A DNA stretch of 55,960 nt from Seminavis robusta (lineage: Eukaryota; Bacillariophyta; Bacillariophyceae; Naviculales; Naviculaceae): NCBI GenBank assembly GCA_903772945.1, contig CAICTM010000626.1, forward strand, positions 1 to 55,960, given 5' to 3'. Every line of letters begins with the position of its first letter. The stretch's first letter is position 1. Made by a program: the position numbers and the translations under genes. Under the pieces are notes generated by a model. That model had not been told where the DNA came from. It ran no database searches and saw nothing but the letters and a program-made list of their open reading frames with translations. Below are positions 32,472-44,699 of the stretch, in pieces.

Positions 32472-33725
32472 ATGTACATCGATCCAAGTGACCCCAAGAG
32501 AACGATGGATCAGGAGGTCAACGAAGCGACAGCTCAGTTGAAGGGTTTGTTGGGCATTGGCGCCGGTGAAAAGGCTGTGGCTGCCCCAAAGCAGCAACAA
32601 CCGGCGGATCAGAGTGGTACTGCGGCGCATGGTGGGAAACCACCCAAGAACAAAAGGAATCGCAAGAAGCAGAACAATAAGCAAAGAGGAGGAGATGGAG
32701 AAAAAGAAGGAAATCAGACTCTCGCACAGAATCCAAAACAGCAGCAGCAACAAAACCTTAGCCAGTCACAGGGCCGATCATCAAAGGATGGAAACAGAAA
32801 GGATGGAAATAAAGCAGATGGCGCGAAGGCTGACGGAGGTGGAAATAAAAAGGGAAAGAACAATAAAAAGAACAGCAAGAAGAATTCCAAAGGAAATGAC
32901 AACAAAAATGAGGCTCACCAAAATCAGGGAAATGAGCCAGACGGAGCAAATAACTTTGCTTGGTCAGCATTCCAATCTTCTCCTGATGCCAGTAAGTTGC
33001 CCATCCCAGCGTTCACTTCTCCACTGATTGTGAAAGATGAAGTGGCCGTCAGCGATGCTGCAGCAGAGAAGCATGCCGAGGAAACCCTGGCAGCGCTGTT
33101 GCCTGTTCCATCCACTGGTAGTAACAACCCCACAAGTCCCAACAATGCTGCTGCTGGTAACACGGATACCTCCAATGCTCCTGTAGAAAAAAACGAGGAC
33201 GGAAAAGAATCTGAACCAATGCCACCTCCAAGCAAAACAGGAATAAATTTGGCAGCTCTTACTTCCGGTGGAGCAAAGACTGCTGGTGCTCCGGGACCCA
33301 ATCCGACACCCACTCTGCAGCAGCAACAACAACAACCACAAAATATGCCCGTCTCTCGGGGGCCTCAACCGCATATGCAGCCTCACATGAACTATCAATA
33401 TCACCATGGCCACAACCCTTATCATCACATGAGCATGCCATACCACCAGCCTCCTCCCGGATACATGACAATCCAGGTGCAGGTTCCACCTGTATTGATG
33501 CCCAATCGACAAATGGTAGTATCTTCTCCTTCTGGATATCCTGTCCAAGTGGTTGTCCCGGAGGGAATTCCTCCTGGCATGGTGATTCCTGTACATGTGC
33601 CAGCTGCTGCGCCCCCTTTACATATGATGTCACCAGAACAGCAGCGAAGACAGCAACAACAAGCTTACCAGCAACAGCAGCGAACACAGCAACAGGGATA
33701 CTATCACCACCAACCGGGACGTTGA
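32472..33725 (+). CDS. Low-complexity Q/N/K/P-rich protein
   Basis: 417 residues from ATG 32472 (MYIDPSDPKRTMDQEVNEA). A short helical start (EVNEATAQLKGLLGIG) is followed by a K/N/G-rich region, a more ordered patch (NFAWSAFQSSPDASKLPIP), an S/T/N/P-rich region, an H/Y/P/M-rich stretch and a polyQ tail. Near the end, VQVVVPEGIPPGM with PVHVP is a small beta-type motif I have seen in diatom proteins of unknown role. No signal peptide or membrane segment. Composition resembles RNA-granule or transcription-associated disordered proteins, but that is only a resemblance. A non-coding 5' exon is possible. Confidence 0.75.
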   Translation: MYIDPSDPKRTMDQEVNEATAQLKGLLGIGAGEKAVAAPKQQQPADQSGTAAHGGKPPKNKRNRKKQNNKQRGGDGEKEGNQTLAQNPKQQQQQNLSQSQGRSSKDGNRKDGNKADGAKADGGGNKKGKNNKKNSKKNSKGNDNKNEAHQNQGNEPDGANNFAWSAFQSSPDASKLPIPAFTSPLIVKDEVAVSDAAAEKHAEETLAALLPVPSTGSNNPTSPNNAAAGNTDTSNAPVEKNEDGKESEPMPPPSKTGINLAALTSGGAKTAGAPGPNPTPTLQQQQQQPQNMPVSRGPQPHMQPHMNYQYHHGHNPYHHMSMPYHQPPPGYMTIQVQVPPVLMPNRQMVVSSPSGYPVQVVVPEGIPPGMVIPVHVPAAAPPLHMMSPEQQRRQQQQAYQQQQRTQQQGYYHHQPGR

Positions 33726-34406
33726 TGGATCAAAAAAGCAAAGCCAATATGTGTACCGGTATCTGTGTGTCTTTTGTAAATGCCAAGCCATTGTGGTGGG
33801 AAGGAACGATTCAAAAAATTGTGTGTCTACATCTAGATTAGTATTCTGAGCTTTCATAATAACTTGATTCTGCCCTGTCAATAAATTGCTTCATTACTGT
33901 TTTCTACACGATGTTGTATCAACGGTACGATCCTACAGCATTTTCTCTCTCTCATAGACATGCTAATTCTACCGTACTTGACCAATGGCACCCGAAGCAA
34001 CGATATATTATACGGTACAGGCCTCGTAAGGTTTTCGCCATTGGTAAACCATGGTTGAGTTGAGTCTGACCGCGCCACTCAAACGGACCGTAAAAGCATT
34101 TTGCCAATGATTTCTTCAGTTGCAATTTGTTTTCATACCACAGCCGAAGTTGTTGAGAACTTGCAATGAAATGTCGCAGAAACTACAGTAGCAACCAATG
34201 ACGGAGGTTCTTTCGATCCACCGTTCAAAACAAAAGTGCAAATTTCGTTCGTAGAATAGAAGAACCGAAAAGTAGAAAATATAAATTGGTCACGCTTATA
34301 GTATGCAAAGTTATACAGAAAGCTTCACAAACATTGACCACAAAACAATAAATCTTCTAATGCTACCGGTACGAAAGAACCCAACTTCGCCAGATATCCA
34401 TCTCAG
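33726..34406. other. Intergenic region, convergent gene ends
   Basis: 3' flanks of the Q-rich gene and the aquaporin-like gene. AT-rich; no coding signal, RNA gene or repeat recognised. Confidence 0.6.
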
Positions 34407-35327
34407 TTAGTTCTTCTTGACCTTGCCAGCTGGCTGTGGCTTGATGGGTCCAATGGGAAGCTTGCTACCAAAGAATGATTCTCCCGAGTACACAGCGTAG
34501 ACAAAGCTGGCCACAATGGCGGCCACACAGGGTGCTACCCAATAGACAAAGTAGTGGGAGAAGTTTTCGGGAAATTCGAATCCAGCACCAACTCCAAACG
34601 CGGCCCAAGCAGTGGCCAACATGGGGTTCATGGCAGGTCCAGCCGTGGGGAACATTTCAATGAGAGCACGAATGGCCACAGCCGTGAGGAACTGCTTGAT
34701 AATGTAGTGGTAGGATCCAAAGTTGAGTTCCCAGTTGAGAATGTAGATAGCAAAGGCGAGCAACATGGTAGCACAGAATTCGGACAGAGCGGCTTCAGCA
34801 GCTTCGTACTCGTCGGATTCCATGTTAAATTCGGGTCCACCAAAGGGTTCCAATCCAAGGTAGTTGGAAACTGCATGGAAGAAAGGAAAGGCAATGAGTC
34901 CACCTCCCATTTGTCCGGCTATTCGGACCAATCCTTCTGTGTAGGTGCACTTTCCAAGAGCCCACATGGTGGTTGTCATTGCTGGGTTGACGTGAGGACC
35001 TCCTCCGAACCAATCGGCGGCAATGACACCAATGGCATGGGCTGTCCAGGCCAGTTTCATGTCCTGTTGTCCAATCCACTTTCCAGCACTGAATGTGCAG
35101 GAAATCATGAGAAGCGTTCCAATAAACTCATGACGAAAAGCCTTCAGATATTTGCCATTTTCGATATAGGCAAAAGCGAGGACAAGGAAAACTCCAGGAG
35201 GAAGCTCTGTCATGCAATCATTGAAGAAAGTAGATGCGGTTGCGACCTTGTCCTTGACCATGGTTACAGTTTCGTTTCCAAAAACTAGTGTGGATTCCTG
35301 AAGTGTGGAATTGGGGTGGTGTGACAT
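34407..35327 (-). CDS. Aquaporin-like channel (MIP family) with NPA and NPM motifs
   Basis: 306 residues in a single exon from ATG 35327. About six hydrophobic segments, with the first half-helix motif HVNPAMT (Asn114-Pro-Ala) and the second AMNPMLATAW (Asn234-Pro-Met) at the spacing typical of major intrinsic proteins. The second box is NPM rather than NPA. A loop between the halves is acidic (ESDEYEAAEAA). The C-terminus is basic and P/K-rich. It would pass water or small neutral solutes through a membrane; the altered box leaves the substrate open. No obvious targeting peptide, and the location is unknown. It shares a 442-base promoter region with SEC63. Confidence 0.88.
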   Translation of the reverse strand: MSHHPNSTLQESTLVFGNETVTMVKDKVATASTFFNDCMTELPPGVFLVLAFAYIENGKYLKAFRHEFIGTLLMISCTFSAGKWIGQQDMKLAWTAHAIGVIAADWFGGGPHVNPAMTTTMWALGKCTYTEGLVRIAGQMGGGLIAFPFFHAVSNYLGLEPFGGPEFNMESDEYEAAEAALSEFCATMLLAFAIYILNWELNFGSYHYIIKQFLTAVAIRALIEMFPTAGPAMNPMLATAWAAFGVGAGFEFPENFSHYFVYWVAPCVAAIVASFVYAVYSGESFFGSKLPIGPIKPQPAGKVKKN

Positions 35328-35769
35328 TTATTTATAATATTGTGGGCAGAACAGAGCATGCCGCAATGCTGCAAAATTGGTTCCGCATCTTCAAGAAAGA
35401 TCATTGATGAGCCCATGTGGCACGAAAACGTGTGTGGGGTACGTGGTCTACGTCATAAGGACTAATTGAATCACGCATATAGCGTCATTCTTCTACATTC
35501 CAGGCGTAACCTGTCCCCATTTTGGACGCTCCGCGAAGTTCAACAACCCCGAACCCACGCATCGGGCATCATCGCCCCGCCCCCTCTCAATCGATCGATA
35601 GATGATCCCAACTTTCAAGGAAAGCTTTGTCTGGCATTCATTAGAAAGCAAAGGTCCATTTCCGCTGTTGTTGTTGTTGTTGTTCCATTCGCCTTTCCAT
35701 TTCAGTGCTGCCAACAGTGAAATAGCAACGACAGCTTTCTTTCCAGATATTTTTTCATAATCATCCATC
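35328..35769. promoter_or_regulatory. Divergent promoter region, aquaporin-like gene and SEC63
   Basis: 442 bases between two ATGs facing away from each other. Contains a (GTT)n run at about 35665-35684. No TATA box assigned. Confidence 0.55.
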
Positions 35770-37943
35770 ATGTCCGAAGCAGACGAGATTCCAGTTCATC
35801 TGATGCCCGTTGCGGCCCTGTTGGGAATGGTCGCCTTGACTTGTGCCGCTCGTGCCGGCTATATCATTTACGTCAATTTGACCTACGAACCACTCTCTCG
35901 AAAACCCGCTCCTGCCATTGCCTTGGACTCGAATCCATTCATGCTATTGTGTGGCGTCTTGGTAGCGTGTCTCGCTGGATACGGCAAGATTGTCGCCACC
36001 ATTAACGAAGCCTATGCCAAATCGGAGCATGCACTCTTTGATCCCTTTGATCTATTGGGCCTTACCGAAGCGGATGCCAGCGACAAGGCGGTCGTCACAT
36101 CGGCGTATCGAGAAATGGCCAAAATCCATCACCCGGACAAGGGAGGATCGCAGGAAATGTTCATGAAGATCCAGTATGCCTATGAAGCGTTGACGGATGA
36201 ATTGGGAATGCAGAATTTTCAAAAATATGGACATCCAGATGGACCCGTCTCGGTCCCATCCTTCCAGTTGGCATTGCCCTCGTGGCTCATTTTTCCCGAA
36301 GGAAATGTCGCCGTGATCATGTTGGTACTCTACTTGGCCATGTTTGCCGGTATTGCCTACATTGTGGTCAGTCAGCTCAACAAAAAGGAACCAGAAGTCA
36401 AAGCAACTATGGACACAAATACTGTCTCCCTGGATGATCTGGGATACCTTGGAAAAGTCTTGTCGCCCACTTCTTCCCATTTTGAAGTCCTCTTGGCCAT
36501 TGCAAGCACTCCAGAAAACATTGTATGGGCACAGGATAACCTAGACAAGATTGAAGTCATGCGCAAAGAAGCCATTGAAGAAAAGAAGAACGTCAAACCC
36601 GAAAGCAAAAAGAAGGAATCCATGACCTTTGATGAACTTGATGAGGGAGGATGGGATGATGACGACGAGGAAGAAGATGAATCTGCCAAACAGGCAGCGA
36701 TGCTCGCCAAAAAGGCAGAAGAAGAAAAGGCCAGACACATGGAACAGCTCAAGAAAGCTACTGGACAAGCCAAGGAGCCACTCGAGGGAATTGACGAAGG
36801 CGTCGTGGGACACGCATGGGTCCAGGCCACCCTGTTTGAAAAGGGACACTGGCCTCCCAAGAACCTTTACTTCCTGAAGGACCAAAAGTTTGATTACAAA
36901 GGGAAAAAAGTCTCTGCTCTGGATCAACCGGGTCTGCAACGTAATCTTCAAATGACCATGGGGCGAATCAACTCGAGAATGCTCAATACTCACCCAGAAT
37001 TGCGTGAGTGTACTTCCTGGTGCTGTGATTGGTGGGGCTGCGTTGGGGCTGAAAAATGGATATCGATGCACGCTCATCTATGCTTTTTTGTCTTGTTCTT
37101 GCAGTGGCTGCTGGAGAGAAAAAGTTGTTGGATCAAACCTATTTCAAAAACAACCTGGAATATCGCAGTCGAGCTGGTGTTTTGCTAGAGGCAACCTTGC
37201 GGTTGGCCATTTGCCTCAATTCCTATTCTCTCACAAAAACAATCGTGGAGGCAGTGGCGCAGTTCAAAATCGGGTGCACGGGGGATAATGTGGAATGGTT
37301 CGAAGGTGTCATCAAACGAGAATATGGCTGCTTGCCGCGTTTGGAGATCAAAGAAAAGAAAATTGAAACACCTGGAGAGTCAGAAATTGCTACGGGCGAC
37401 CTTTGTTGTATGGAGGTTGATCTTGAACGCACTCACGCCGAAAAATTCACAACACGAAAGATTGAAATGTTCAAGAAGCAAGGAATTCCTCCGCAAGTAG
37501 CATTTCAGAGTTTTCGAGAAGGATGGTGGTTCCTTGTGCGGGCACAGCGAATCGACGGAGAGGGCAAACCAAACGAGATCGACAAGGAAAGTCCTCTAGT
37601 CGCCAAGTTGGACTCTGAGGACCTCCAAAAATTTGAGGATGTCAACGCTGATGACAGTCTCTTTCAAGCATGGCCAATGCTGGTTAGGAACATTGCACAG
37701 AAATCAGGAAGGGTCAAGCTTCAATTCAAGGCACCATCGGTTGCCGGAAAGTACAAGTTCGTAGTGACCGTGATGAGCCAGGAATTTTTGGGTGCAGACG
37801 ATGAATTTTCGTTGGAAGCCCAAGTAGTGGACATTGAGACATTGGATCGAGAGGTCAAGACGAAAGGAGAACAGATTGGGATGGTCATGAATCCGAATCA
37901 GGCGAAAGAGGAGGGTGAGGCCAAGGCTGAACCCGTGGATTAG
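35770..37943 (+). CDS. SEC63: SEC63, ER translocon J-domain protein
   Basis: Two exons (35770-37003 and 37105-37943) joined by a 101-base intron (GTGAGTGTAC ... TTCTTGCAG), giving 690 residues; HPEL continues as LAAGEKKLLDQTYF. Membrane segments near residues 10-35, 55-75 and 177-200 frame a lumenal J domain with the HPD triad (AKIHHPDKGG, near 121), as in Sec63. The long cytosolic part has a Sec63/Brl region split by a very acidic and lysine-rich insert (DELDEGGWDDDDEEEDESAK). The C-terminal beta-rich end holds REGWWFLVRAQR. It works with Sec61/Sec62 and lumenal Hsp70 in protein import into the ER; in diatoms the same route starts plastid import. Confident assignment. Confidence 0.95.
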
Positions 37944-38196
37944 AGCGGTGCTGACCACCGACCCCCTATGTTGCTCTGGATTTACTGTAGCAATTAGTTC
38001 TCGCTTGTTGATCTCTTTACCGGTAGTCTACTTTGCTGTTTTGTTTCTAGATTCCTTTGCGATTGCTGTTGAGTGCAGGAAAAGTTTGTTTCTGGGACAA
38101 AACTAATGCTCCAGATTTTTGGTAGAGATACAACAGTATTTATGTCATCATCTCTCTCTCTCTAAAAGCAACTTGCAACTGGCTCGTGTTTTGCCT
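37944..38196. other. Convergent intergenic region
   Basis: 3' flanks of SEC63 and the YjjX-like gene, with a short CT microsatellite near 38150-38163. Confidence 0.6.
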
Positions 38197-39030
38197 TCAA
38201 GTTTTGCTGGTACATCCTTCTGGGTAAACATCTGCTCTTATCCAGGGACACAAGGATAAAATAATGGCATGTGTGTAATAGGCCGCTCTGTCGATGATTC
38301 CATTGCTCAAGATACCCACCGTCCCAGAGCCTTGTTTGCTGTTTACTCGGCTAAATACTTTGTCATCGGCATGTCCCAATTCCAATCCCTGCTTCACCAG
38401 ATCTGTAACAGGAGGAGGAATGGGAAAGGAAGCAGTCTTGGCCAAGCCCCAGACGAGTTTGTCGGCTTGGTCATTGGAAAGGGTAGACATCATGTTGGAA
38501 GCACCCAACAAGTCGACAACTATCTTTTCTCTTTTTCCATAGCAGCTCATCCAGGCCATACACCAAAGAATGGATTTGTCTTGGGACCATTCTAGGCCTC
38601 CTTCCAGCCCAAACGCAAAATGAGGAGGTTTCTGGAACTTGGTCTCATAGTTTTTATAGGCTCCCAGGGCTCGGTTTTTGGCTCCCAGCTGCGTTTCTTC
38701 GTCACCCATGGGCTGGGCTGCCACACCAGATTCCACGTTGAAGGATTCCACCTCCAATTTTACGTTTGGTGGATTGTTTTGGTCCTGGGATGCTGTCTGG
38801 ATCACTTGGTTCAAGGCGTCCACTACGGATTGTACTTTGCATGGATTGCCCGAACCCACAGCAATACGCAGCACTATCTCCTCGCCAGAGGCTTCTCCAG
38901 TAGTCGCGGCCATGGTTATTCCTCTTGTTTTATCACTCAAAGTAGAGTTATCCCCGTTGTAATTGCATTTATTTGCATCAGTGGTGTGGTCCTCTTGTCC
39001 TCTTTCATCGGGATGTTCCACCATTGTCAT
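38197..39030 (-). CDS. YjjX-type inosine/xanthosine triphosphatase
   Basis: 277 residues from ATG 39030, single exon; an internal Met40 (38913, MAATTGEASGEE) is an alternative start nearer the bacterial length. Family features: IAVGSGNPCKVQSV at the start of the domain, ESFNVESGVAAQPMGDEETQ, GAKNRALGAY, FAFGLEGGLE, and near the C-terminus SGTVGILSNGIIDRAAYY. Members of this family (DUF84) hydrolyse non-canonical purine nucleoside triphosphates such as ITP and XTP, keeping them out of nucleic acids. The extra N-terminal 40 residues are hydrophilic and do not look like a signal peptide. Probably cytosolic. Head-to-head with the nucleoporin gene, 145 bases between the ATGs. Confidence 0.88.
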   Translation of the reverse strand: MTMVEHPDERGQEDHTTDANKCNYNGDNSTLSDKTRGITMAATTGEASGEEIVLRIAVGSGNPCKVQSVVDALNQVIQTASQDQNNPPNVKLEVESFNVESGVAAQPMGDEETQLGAKNRALGAYKNYETKFQKPPHFAFGLEGGLEWSQDKSILWCMAWMSCYGKREKIVVDLLGASNMMSTLSNDQADKLVWGLAKTASFPIPPPVTDLVKQGLELGHADDKVFSRVNSKQGSGTVGILSNGIIDRAAYYTHAIILSLCPWIRADVYPEGCTSKT

Positions 39031-39175
39031 TGGGGAGGTCTGGATTTGATTTCGGAAGATCCGAAATTTAACCCTAGCCTTACTGCTGAAATCTCATCGC
39101 GACAGACCAACAAACCAAACACTCCAAAAGCCAACCAAACAACTATTTAGGTTGCCGATCTTGTTGTTGTCGGCA
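39031..39175. promoter_or_regulatory. Compact divergent promoter, YjjX-like and NUP160-like genes
   Basis: Only 145 bases separate the two start codons, so 5' UTRs and control elements must be short or shared. No specific motif assigned. Confidence 0.5.
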
Positions 39176-42100
39176 ATGATAGAAGTTCCTATCGTTTTTC
39201 CCTCTCAGGGCTCTGCGCCGCAGCGCTATGTTGTGGACGACGCGAACAAGGTCGTTCAACGGCTGGAAGAAAGTAGCAAGAAAAAGCCATCGGCATCCGA
39301 AGCTTGGGTCGATGGCAGCAGTTATGGCCTCCTGTGTGGCTCCTCCAGCATGTCACCGCTGACATTTTCCAGCGGTGCTACGGCCATTCTCACCACCTCT
39401 ACCTTGATGGAAGATCCTGGAATCTTGGTGGTCGCTCTGGCAGGCTCTGACAGCCAAAAGTCACCCGTAACGGTAGAATTGGATCTCCAGTCTGCCATGA
39501 GCAAGGACTTTGGACACACCGTCAAAGTCCAGGCATTTGTCCAAATGCTTCGAAATGGCATGGAATGCGTTCGCTTGGTCCTGGTGTCCAACAATGCCGT
39601 GGTAGTGACGTTGCGATTGCATCCGGAAAGTTTGGAGACAGACTCCGATTTGGAGGTGTTGAAGATCAAGGAGATTTCCAGCGAACAGGCTGCTGGATCT
39701 ACGCTCACCAGCACCATGGTTGGATTCGCTTCCCCTTTTGTCATTGTGATTGCTCTCAGTCCATTGCTCATGAGCATTAATCTGCATACTCAAAAATGCG
39801 AAGAGTGGAGAGAAAGTCAGTGCAAAGAAGACATGAAAGCGAGGCAATCCACCTACTCCAGCTTAAAGTCGACAGCCGCCAACATGGTCTTTGGAAGGCC
39901 AGACGACGGTGTGGTCGATATGCGACCAACCTCGGCTCTCTGCATTTCTTCTTCGGCAAATATGGAGGCTGACCCGACGTTTGTGTTCACGCTGCACTCG
40001 GACGGAACCATTCGGAGGTGGACCGTCACGGACCAGTCCTTATTTCCACTAGAAGTCTACCCAATTTCCATTAGAAGCTTGCCAGACAATAAAAGCTGGT
40101 CGGATGTGCATAACGCTGTCTATCTGTCAGCACGATTGTACAAACATATTTACGTTCTGGCGGCTCACATCCAGACCGACTCTCCCAACGACGATCCTTC
40201 CAATCCGTCGTCCAATGATCATGTGGTTGTCGCCTCTGGCTATCAAGACTGCCGTGATATGTCACCAGAGATTTCCTCTCAAGTGCTGGAAGTACCCAGT
40301 AGAGCCACAGGGCTCATTGGAATGGACTTTGCTCCGGGAAAGAGAGCAGCGCTGCTGGCAATGTTCCGATCCTCCGCGGACGACAACCATGCCGGAACGA
40401 CCATTGCCGTCCGATATCCTCCCAGTGTCGTTTCCATCGTCGAAAACAAACCATACGTATATCCCGTCGAAGATTTTCTGGACGGTGTGGCGCAAATGGA
40501 ACGGGCCCGCATGGATGCTCTTGGTGCCGATGATGAATTGGAGGGGACTTCCGCACTGTCATTGGAAGACGAACTGCACGAAATTGACGCCCGATTCATG
40601 AAACATCTTTTCCGTCCAGCCCATCCTCGGGGTATTGGTTCCATGACGGCGCCGGCAGATCGGCATATCCGTACTGCCATCAGCAAAGTTCTATACGGGC
40701 GAATGAGATACATTAGAACCGAGGGGATGTCCATTGAACTCGAGACGCTCCGGGCAATGCAGGATTGGTGCTCCACAGAGAACCGAAAACTAATGGCGTT
40801 GACTCCCCGCAAAAAGTCACCCGGCAAAGAGGCTGCTACAGGCGAACCAGCGCCAAAAATGTCTGCAACATCTGTGTACGACAGCTACGTTGCTGCTTCG
40901 GAAGCTGGCGCGGGCGATGAGATGGAAACGGAAGATTTGGACTCTGTGGTAGATTCCACTGACGGGGAACGAATTCGCCTCTTGGGAATGCATGCTAGTC
41001 GCTGGAGACGACTCTTGGCTGCGATTTGGGAAGAAGAACAGTCTGTGCGTTTACCCCTGGGACTGTACCTTCTCCCAAGCTCGATCGGGGAGCTGCCGGA
41101 TAGTGCAGTCATAGTTCGAGCGGGTTTCACTTCCATTGTCGTGGGCGATTCTCCCGGCAACGCACCGCCCGGTGCGCTGACTGAGTTGGACGAAGCTGCG
41201 CTCAAACTGATCAAGTTGATCGAATCTAACCCCGACACGCACCGTCAGATCCTGTCTATAGAGCGACGCATTTGGCGCAACATTGCTACGCCGCAAGCAG
41301 ATGACATGGAACCATCTGATTTTGCAGAGGAATTCTCGAGAGTCGTCGACATTGCTTTTGACCTATCACGAGGAGCCCTGTTTTCCGTTCAGGAGCAAAA
41401 GCGATTGGGGCAATCGCTCGAGGCAGCATCTTTGGACAGCTTGTTGCAGGCGTTGCAGCAAGTAAAAGGAAAAGGCATCATGAACGAGAGCAGGGGCTCA
41501 GATGATTTTTGCAACCATGCAACAGTTGGCTCCCAGTTTGCCAACAGTCATTTGCGACAAGCTGTCAATTCATTCTCCGCGAGATGTATCGACTCGAGCC
41601 GCCGATTGCTTCTGGCCCGTTACTTGCTCATTTTGCATCTGGTTCGGTCAAGCCAGTTATCCACGGCGAGTTTCCATCTGTACGTGAGATCTTTAGCAGT
41701 TGGATGGGTTGGAGCACAACGAGTGGCAACACCCTCGTCCACCAAGTCAACACCAAGCCTCTTCCGAAGAACACAGAGACCCAAGCTTCGCCAGGGAGCT
41801 ACTACGAGTGCGATGGATGCCTTGCTGAGCTCGATTCCTCGCCCAGCTTTGGTCTGGGAGTGTCCCACTCGTCTCGTCGTTTCCTTGAGTCAAGAGATCC
41901 ACGGCCGTTCCTTCAAACCCGTCTTGATGCAAACACAAAATCTCGGGGAAACCAACGGAAGTATCCTTCCAGAGCTGTCGGCTTTGCCAGGTTCTTCCAA
42001 CCATGGCACGGTAACTGACTACCCGAACCTTGCTCTCAGGCTCATGTCTCCCATAGTGGCATTATCGTCGAGGATGGAGACTCCAAACGTTGCAAACCTT

Positions 42101-44339
42101 AGAAAAGAGACCCTGGCTCAGTGCATTCTAATGCATGTAGACTCAGATCGGCAACGCATGACGGCGGAGGAAAAGTCGGCAATGCGCGTCAAGGCATGTG
42201 AGCTGCTTGCCATGACCTCCTCTGGTGCGGGCAGTCCCAGGCAGGTGAAGGCAGCTCTGGAGATACTTCAGCAGTCTTCACAATCCATGTCAGAGCTACA
42301 AGAGCAAGAAAAGATCTCTCTTGCCCAAGAGCTACAGCGTCTGGTTTATGATACTCGTGGAGAAATCAGGAACGAAGTGATACGCCTCGCAAACTTGGAT
42401 ACTGTCAAAACCCTGTTCGTTTGCCTCGTACGGCACATGGACGAGAGAAGTGAAGCTGCTGTGAAGCTTTTGTTGCCCAAGTTCATGTTTCTGTCTTCAC
42501 TAATGAGACGGGTAAGTGTCAGGAGAAGACTTTGCGTTGATGTTGTTCCTTTTGTTTCACTCACTCTTGATTGCTGTAGGTGGACATTTTGCAAGACCAT
42601 GTCTCTCCGAACAAAGAAGCGAATGTTTTGATTCTTTCATTCATCAAAGGTGCCATTGCGGATTTACACGATATTTTCCCGCCAGAGTTCAGTGTGGGTA
42701 TGCCCGAAAACCAAAGCCTTTACAACAGGTTGTTTCACGTGGCTGTGTCAGCGGGCGAATGGAGCCAAGCGTTTGATGCTTGTGTAAACAACCCAGCTTC
42801 CAATCGAAGGATTGAAAGCTTTAAGACGCTAGTCAGCAGCATGGCTGACGCAGGAGCTATGGGGGAGATGCTGGACAAATTCTCCCTTTTGACAACCCCA
42901 ACACCTCAATCACAGCCTTTGGACCTGTACGACATTGCTGTCGATACTCTCGAAGAACAGTGCTCCCAAGACTTGTATTCTGTTCGAGCGAACTCTCTTG
43001 ACCCGTCCATTGCGGCACCTGATCATGCAGGTGCTTTGTATGCTCTTCACGTCTCCCGGGGTGAATGGCGGAAAGCCGCCCAAGCACTTGACCTCCGATT
43101 TACGAATGCTTTGCGTTCTTTGGGGAGGCCATCTGGTGATCGAGGGCAGGCTTCGAACTTTGTTGTCGCACGGGAGAAATTGATTGTGGAAGATGTAGTG
43201 TTGGCATCGACAGCTGCCGCAAACGTGTTGAGTCTTGTCGAAGAAACTGCGGCACAATTCCTAATCTCGGGGGACAAGACGGGAAGCAACAGCCGAATAG
43301 ATCAGGTATGTCTCGATGGTGTAGGAGATGTCCCATTTAGGTGGGCTGCTCTTTTGCCAATGCCTTATACCTTACGCTGTTTATTTCAAATCCCACACAG
43401 TTCGTGACGTGTACAGATTTGCTGTGTCGGGCCGTTTGGAGTTTGATCTTTCGAAAGCTTGCCGAGGACAGATCTACAGATTTGTCTGAATGGTGCTTGT
43501 CGCCATCTGGCGTCGTGTCTCCGTTTGTCGACAGGGCCGCCATTGACTTGATATCGGAGGGTGGGTATTTCCTGTGTCACCTGTTGCTTGCTATTGCCGT
43601 GAGCAAGACAAGCGCTTCGCCTTCTTTGCCCAAAGTCTTGTTCGAAGAGACACTGGACCAATTGCTGGATAGGGTCTTCCCTCAGTCTTCCGAGCACGTG
43701 CCAAAGAGCAGACCCTCTCTTTCTCAACTTCGCTACATGCTGAGTAGCCTTTCGATTTCGCCAGCTGGGACGCCGTTTGTGAGCACCAGTCGTATCATGA
43801 AACGTCCACAGCGAATCCAAGCCGCTGGGACTGCCGCAAGTTCCGCCTTGTTACAGAAACTGACATATCTTCAAACCGACGCTGATCATCCGTACGGGCT
43901 GCATGTTGCCCAACGCTTCCTCGACAAGGGCTGCCTTCCTCCAGACTGGCTGGAAGGCTTGTTGATCAGCGGCACAGCTCTATTTCCGGGGGATCCGTCG
44001 GCCCTCCTATCGCTCTATCTTCGCAGGGGAATGGTTCTAGAGGCATGCTCGGTCGCCTGTGCCATGCTCGATTCGCAAAAAGAAAAGGCTGCCACGCAAG
44101 GCACAGGGCTTCCCGAGAAGGGGGATATTTACTTCCTCCCCCACAAGAAGATCGACATTCTCTGGAACCTCCTCGAAATAGCACTGCGCAAAGAGGGAAT
44201 CGATCCCAGCACAAAGAGCAAAGTCATCCAAGGACAACAGACACTTTGCAAAGGGTTGGAAGAGCACTTTGAGAGGATCCAAAGAAGCGAATTGGGACTT
44301 CGCAGTATGCGTACTTTGAATTCGCCTGGCTTTTTCTAA
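39176..44339 (+). CDS. NUP160: NUP160/NUP120-like nucleoporin
   Basis: Three exons join in frame: 39176-42511, 42580-43305 and 43401-44339, with introns of 68 and 95 bases (GTAAGTGTCA...CTGTAG; GTATGTCTCG...CACACAG), giving 1666 residues. ATG 39176 (MIEVPIVFPS) is chosen over the earlier TTG. The first 500 residues are beta-rich and include FTLHSDGTIRRWTV near residue 270, the repeat signature of the Nup120/160 beta-propeller. The remainder is helical, suiting an alpha-solenoid. The protein would be a scaffold of the Y-complex of the nuclear pore. It is somewhat longer than animal NUP160, with low-complexity loops near 560-620. The assignment rests on architecture and the propeller motif, and other large scaffold nucleoporins remain possible. 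Confidence 0.78.
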
Positions 44340-44699
44340 CCGAACTGTTTAGAGAGAGAAAATGGTTTGAATAGCAATTCCATGCTGGCCGTTGTTCCTA
44401 ACCGGTGTAGTCAATTACTTGCTAGTAAGCCAAACAATCAATACTTGTAGGTCCTACCGTATTAGCTAGCTAGTGTGTGGCCAGACAAAACAAGTACCGA
44501 AACGGTGCTACGGTACAGGACATGCATGCCCAAGCTCGTGATTGATTGTGTCATTGCCCGACAATAATAACTACGTCTGATCTTGAGAGTTGTGGCAAAG
44601 GAAAGATAAAGATAAATTTCGCACGACTCGAGCCTCTCACAGCCGAGATCTAGACTAGCTGAATTCTTTGCTGTCACAACCGAGGATCAGGATTTGACA
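44340..44699. other. Intergenic region before ceramidase
   Basis: 360 bases, no gene recognised. Contains a GCTAGCTAG run near 44464 and short palindromes; it presumably holds the ceramidase promoter. Confidence 0.5.

Noticed and set aside
34554..35288. 244-residue plus-strand frame
   Set aside because: It lies wholly antisense to the aquaporin-like gene, whose frame has clear membrane segments and NPA/NPM motifs.
36372..36860. 162-residue minus-strand frame
   Set aside because: It is antisense to SEC63 and reflects the coding bias of the acidic insert.
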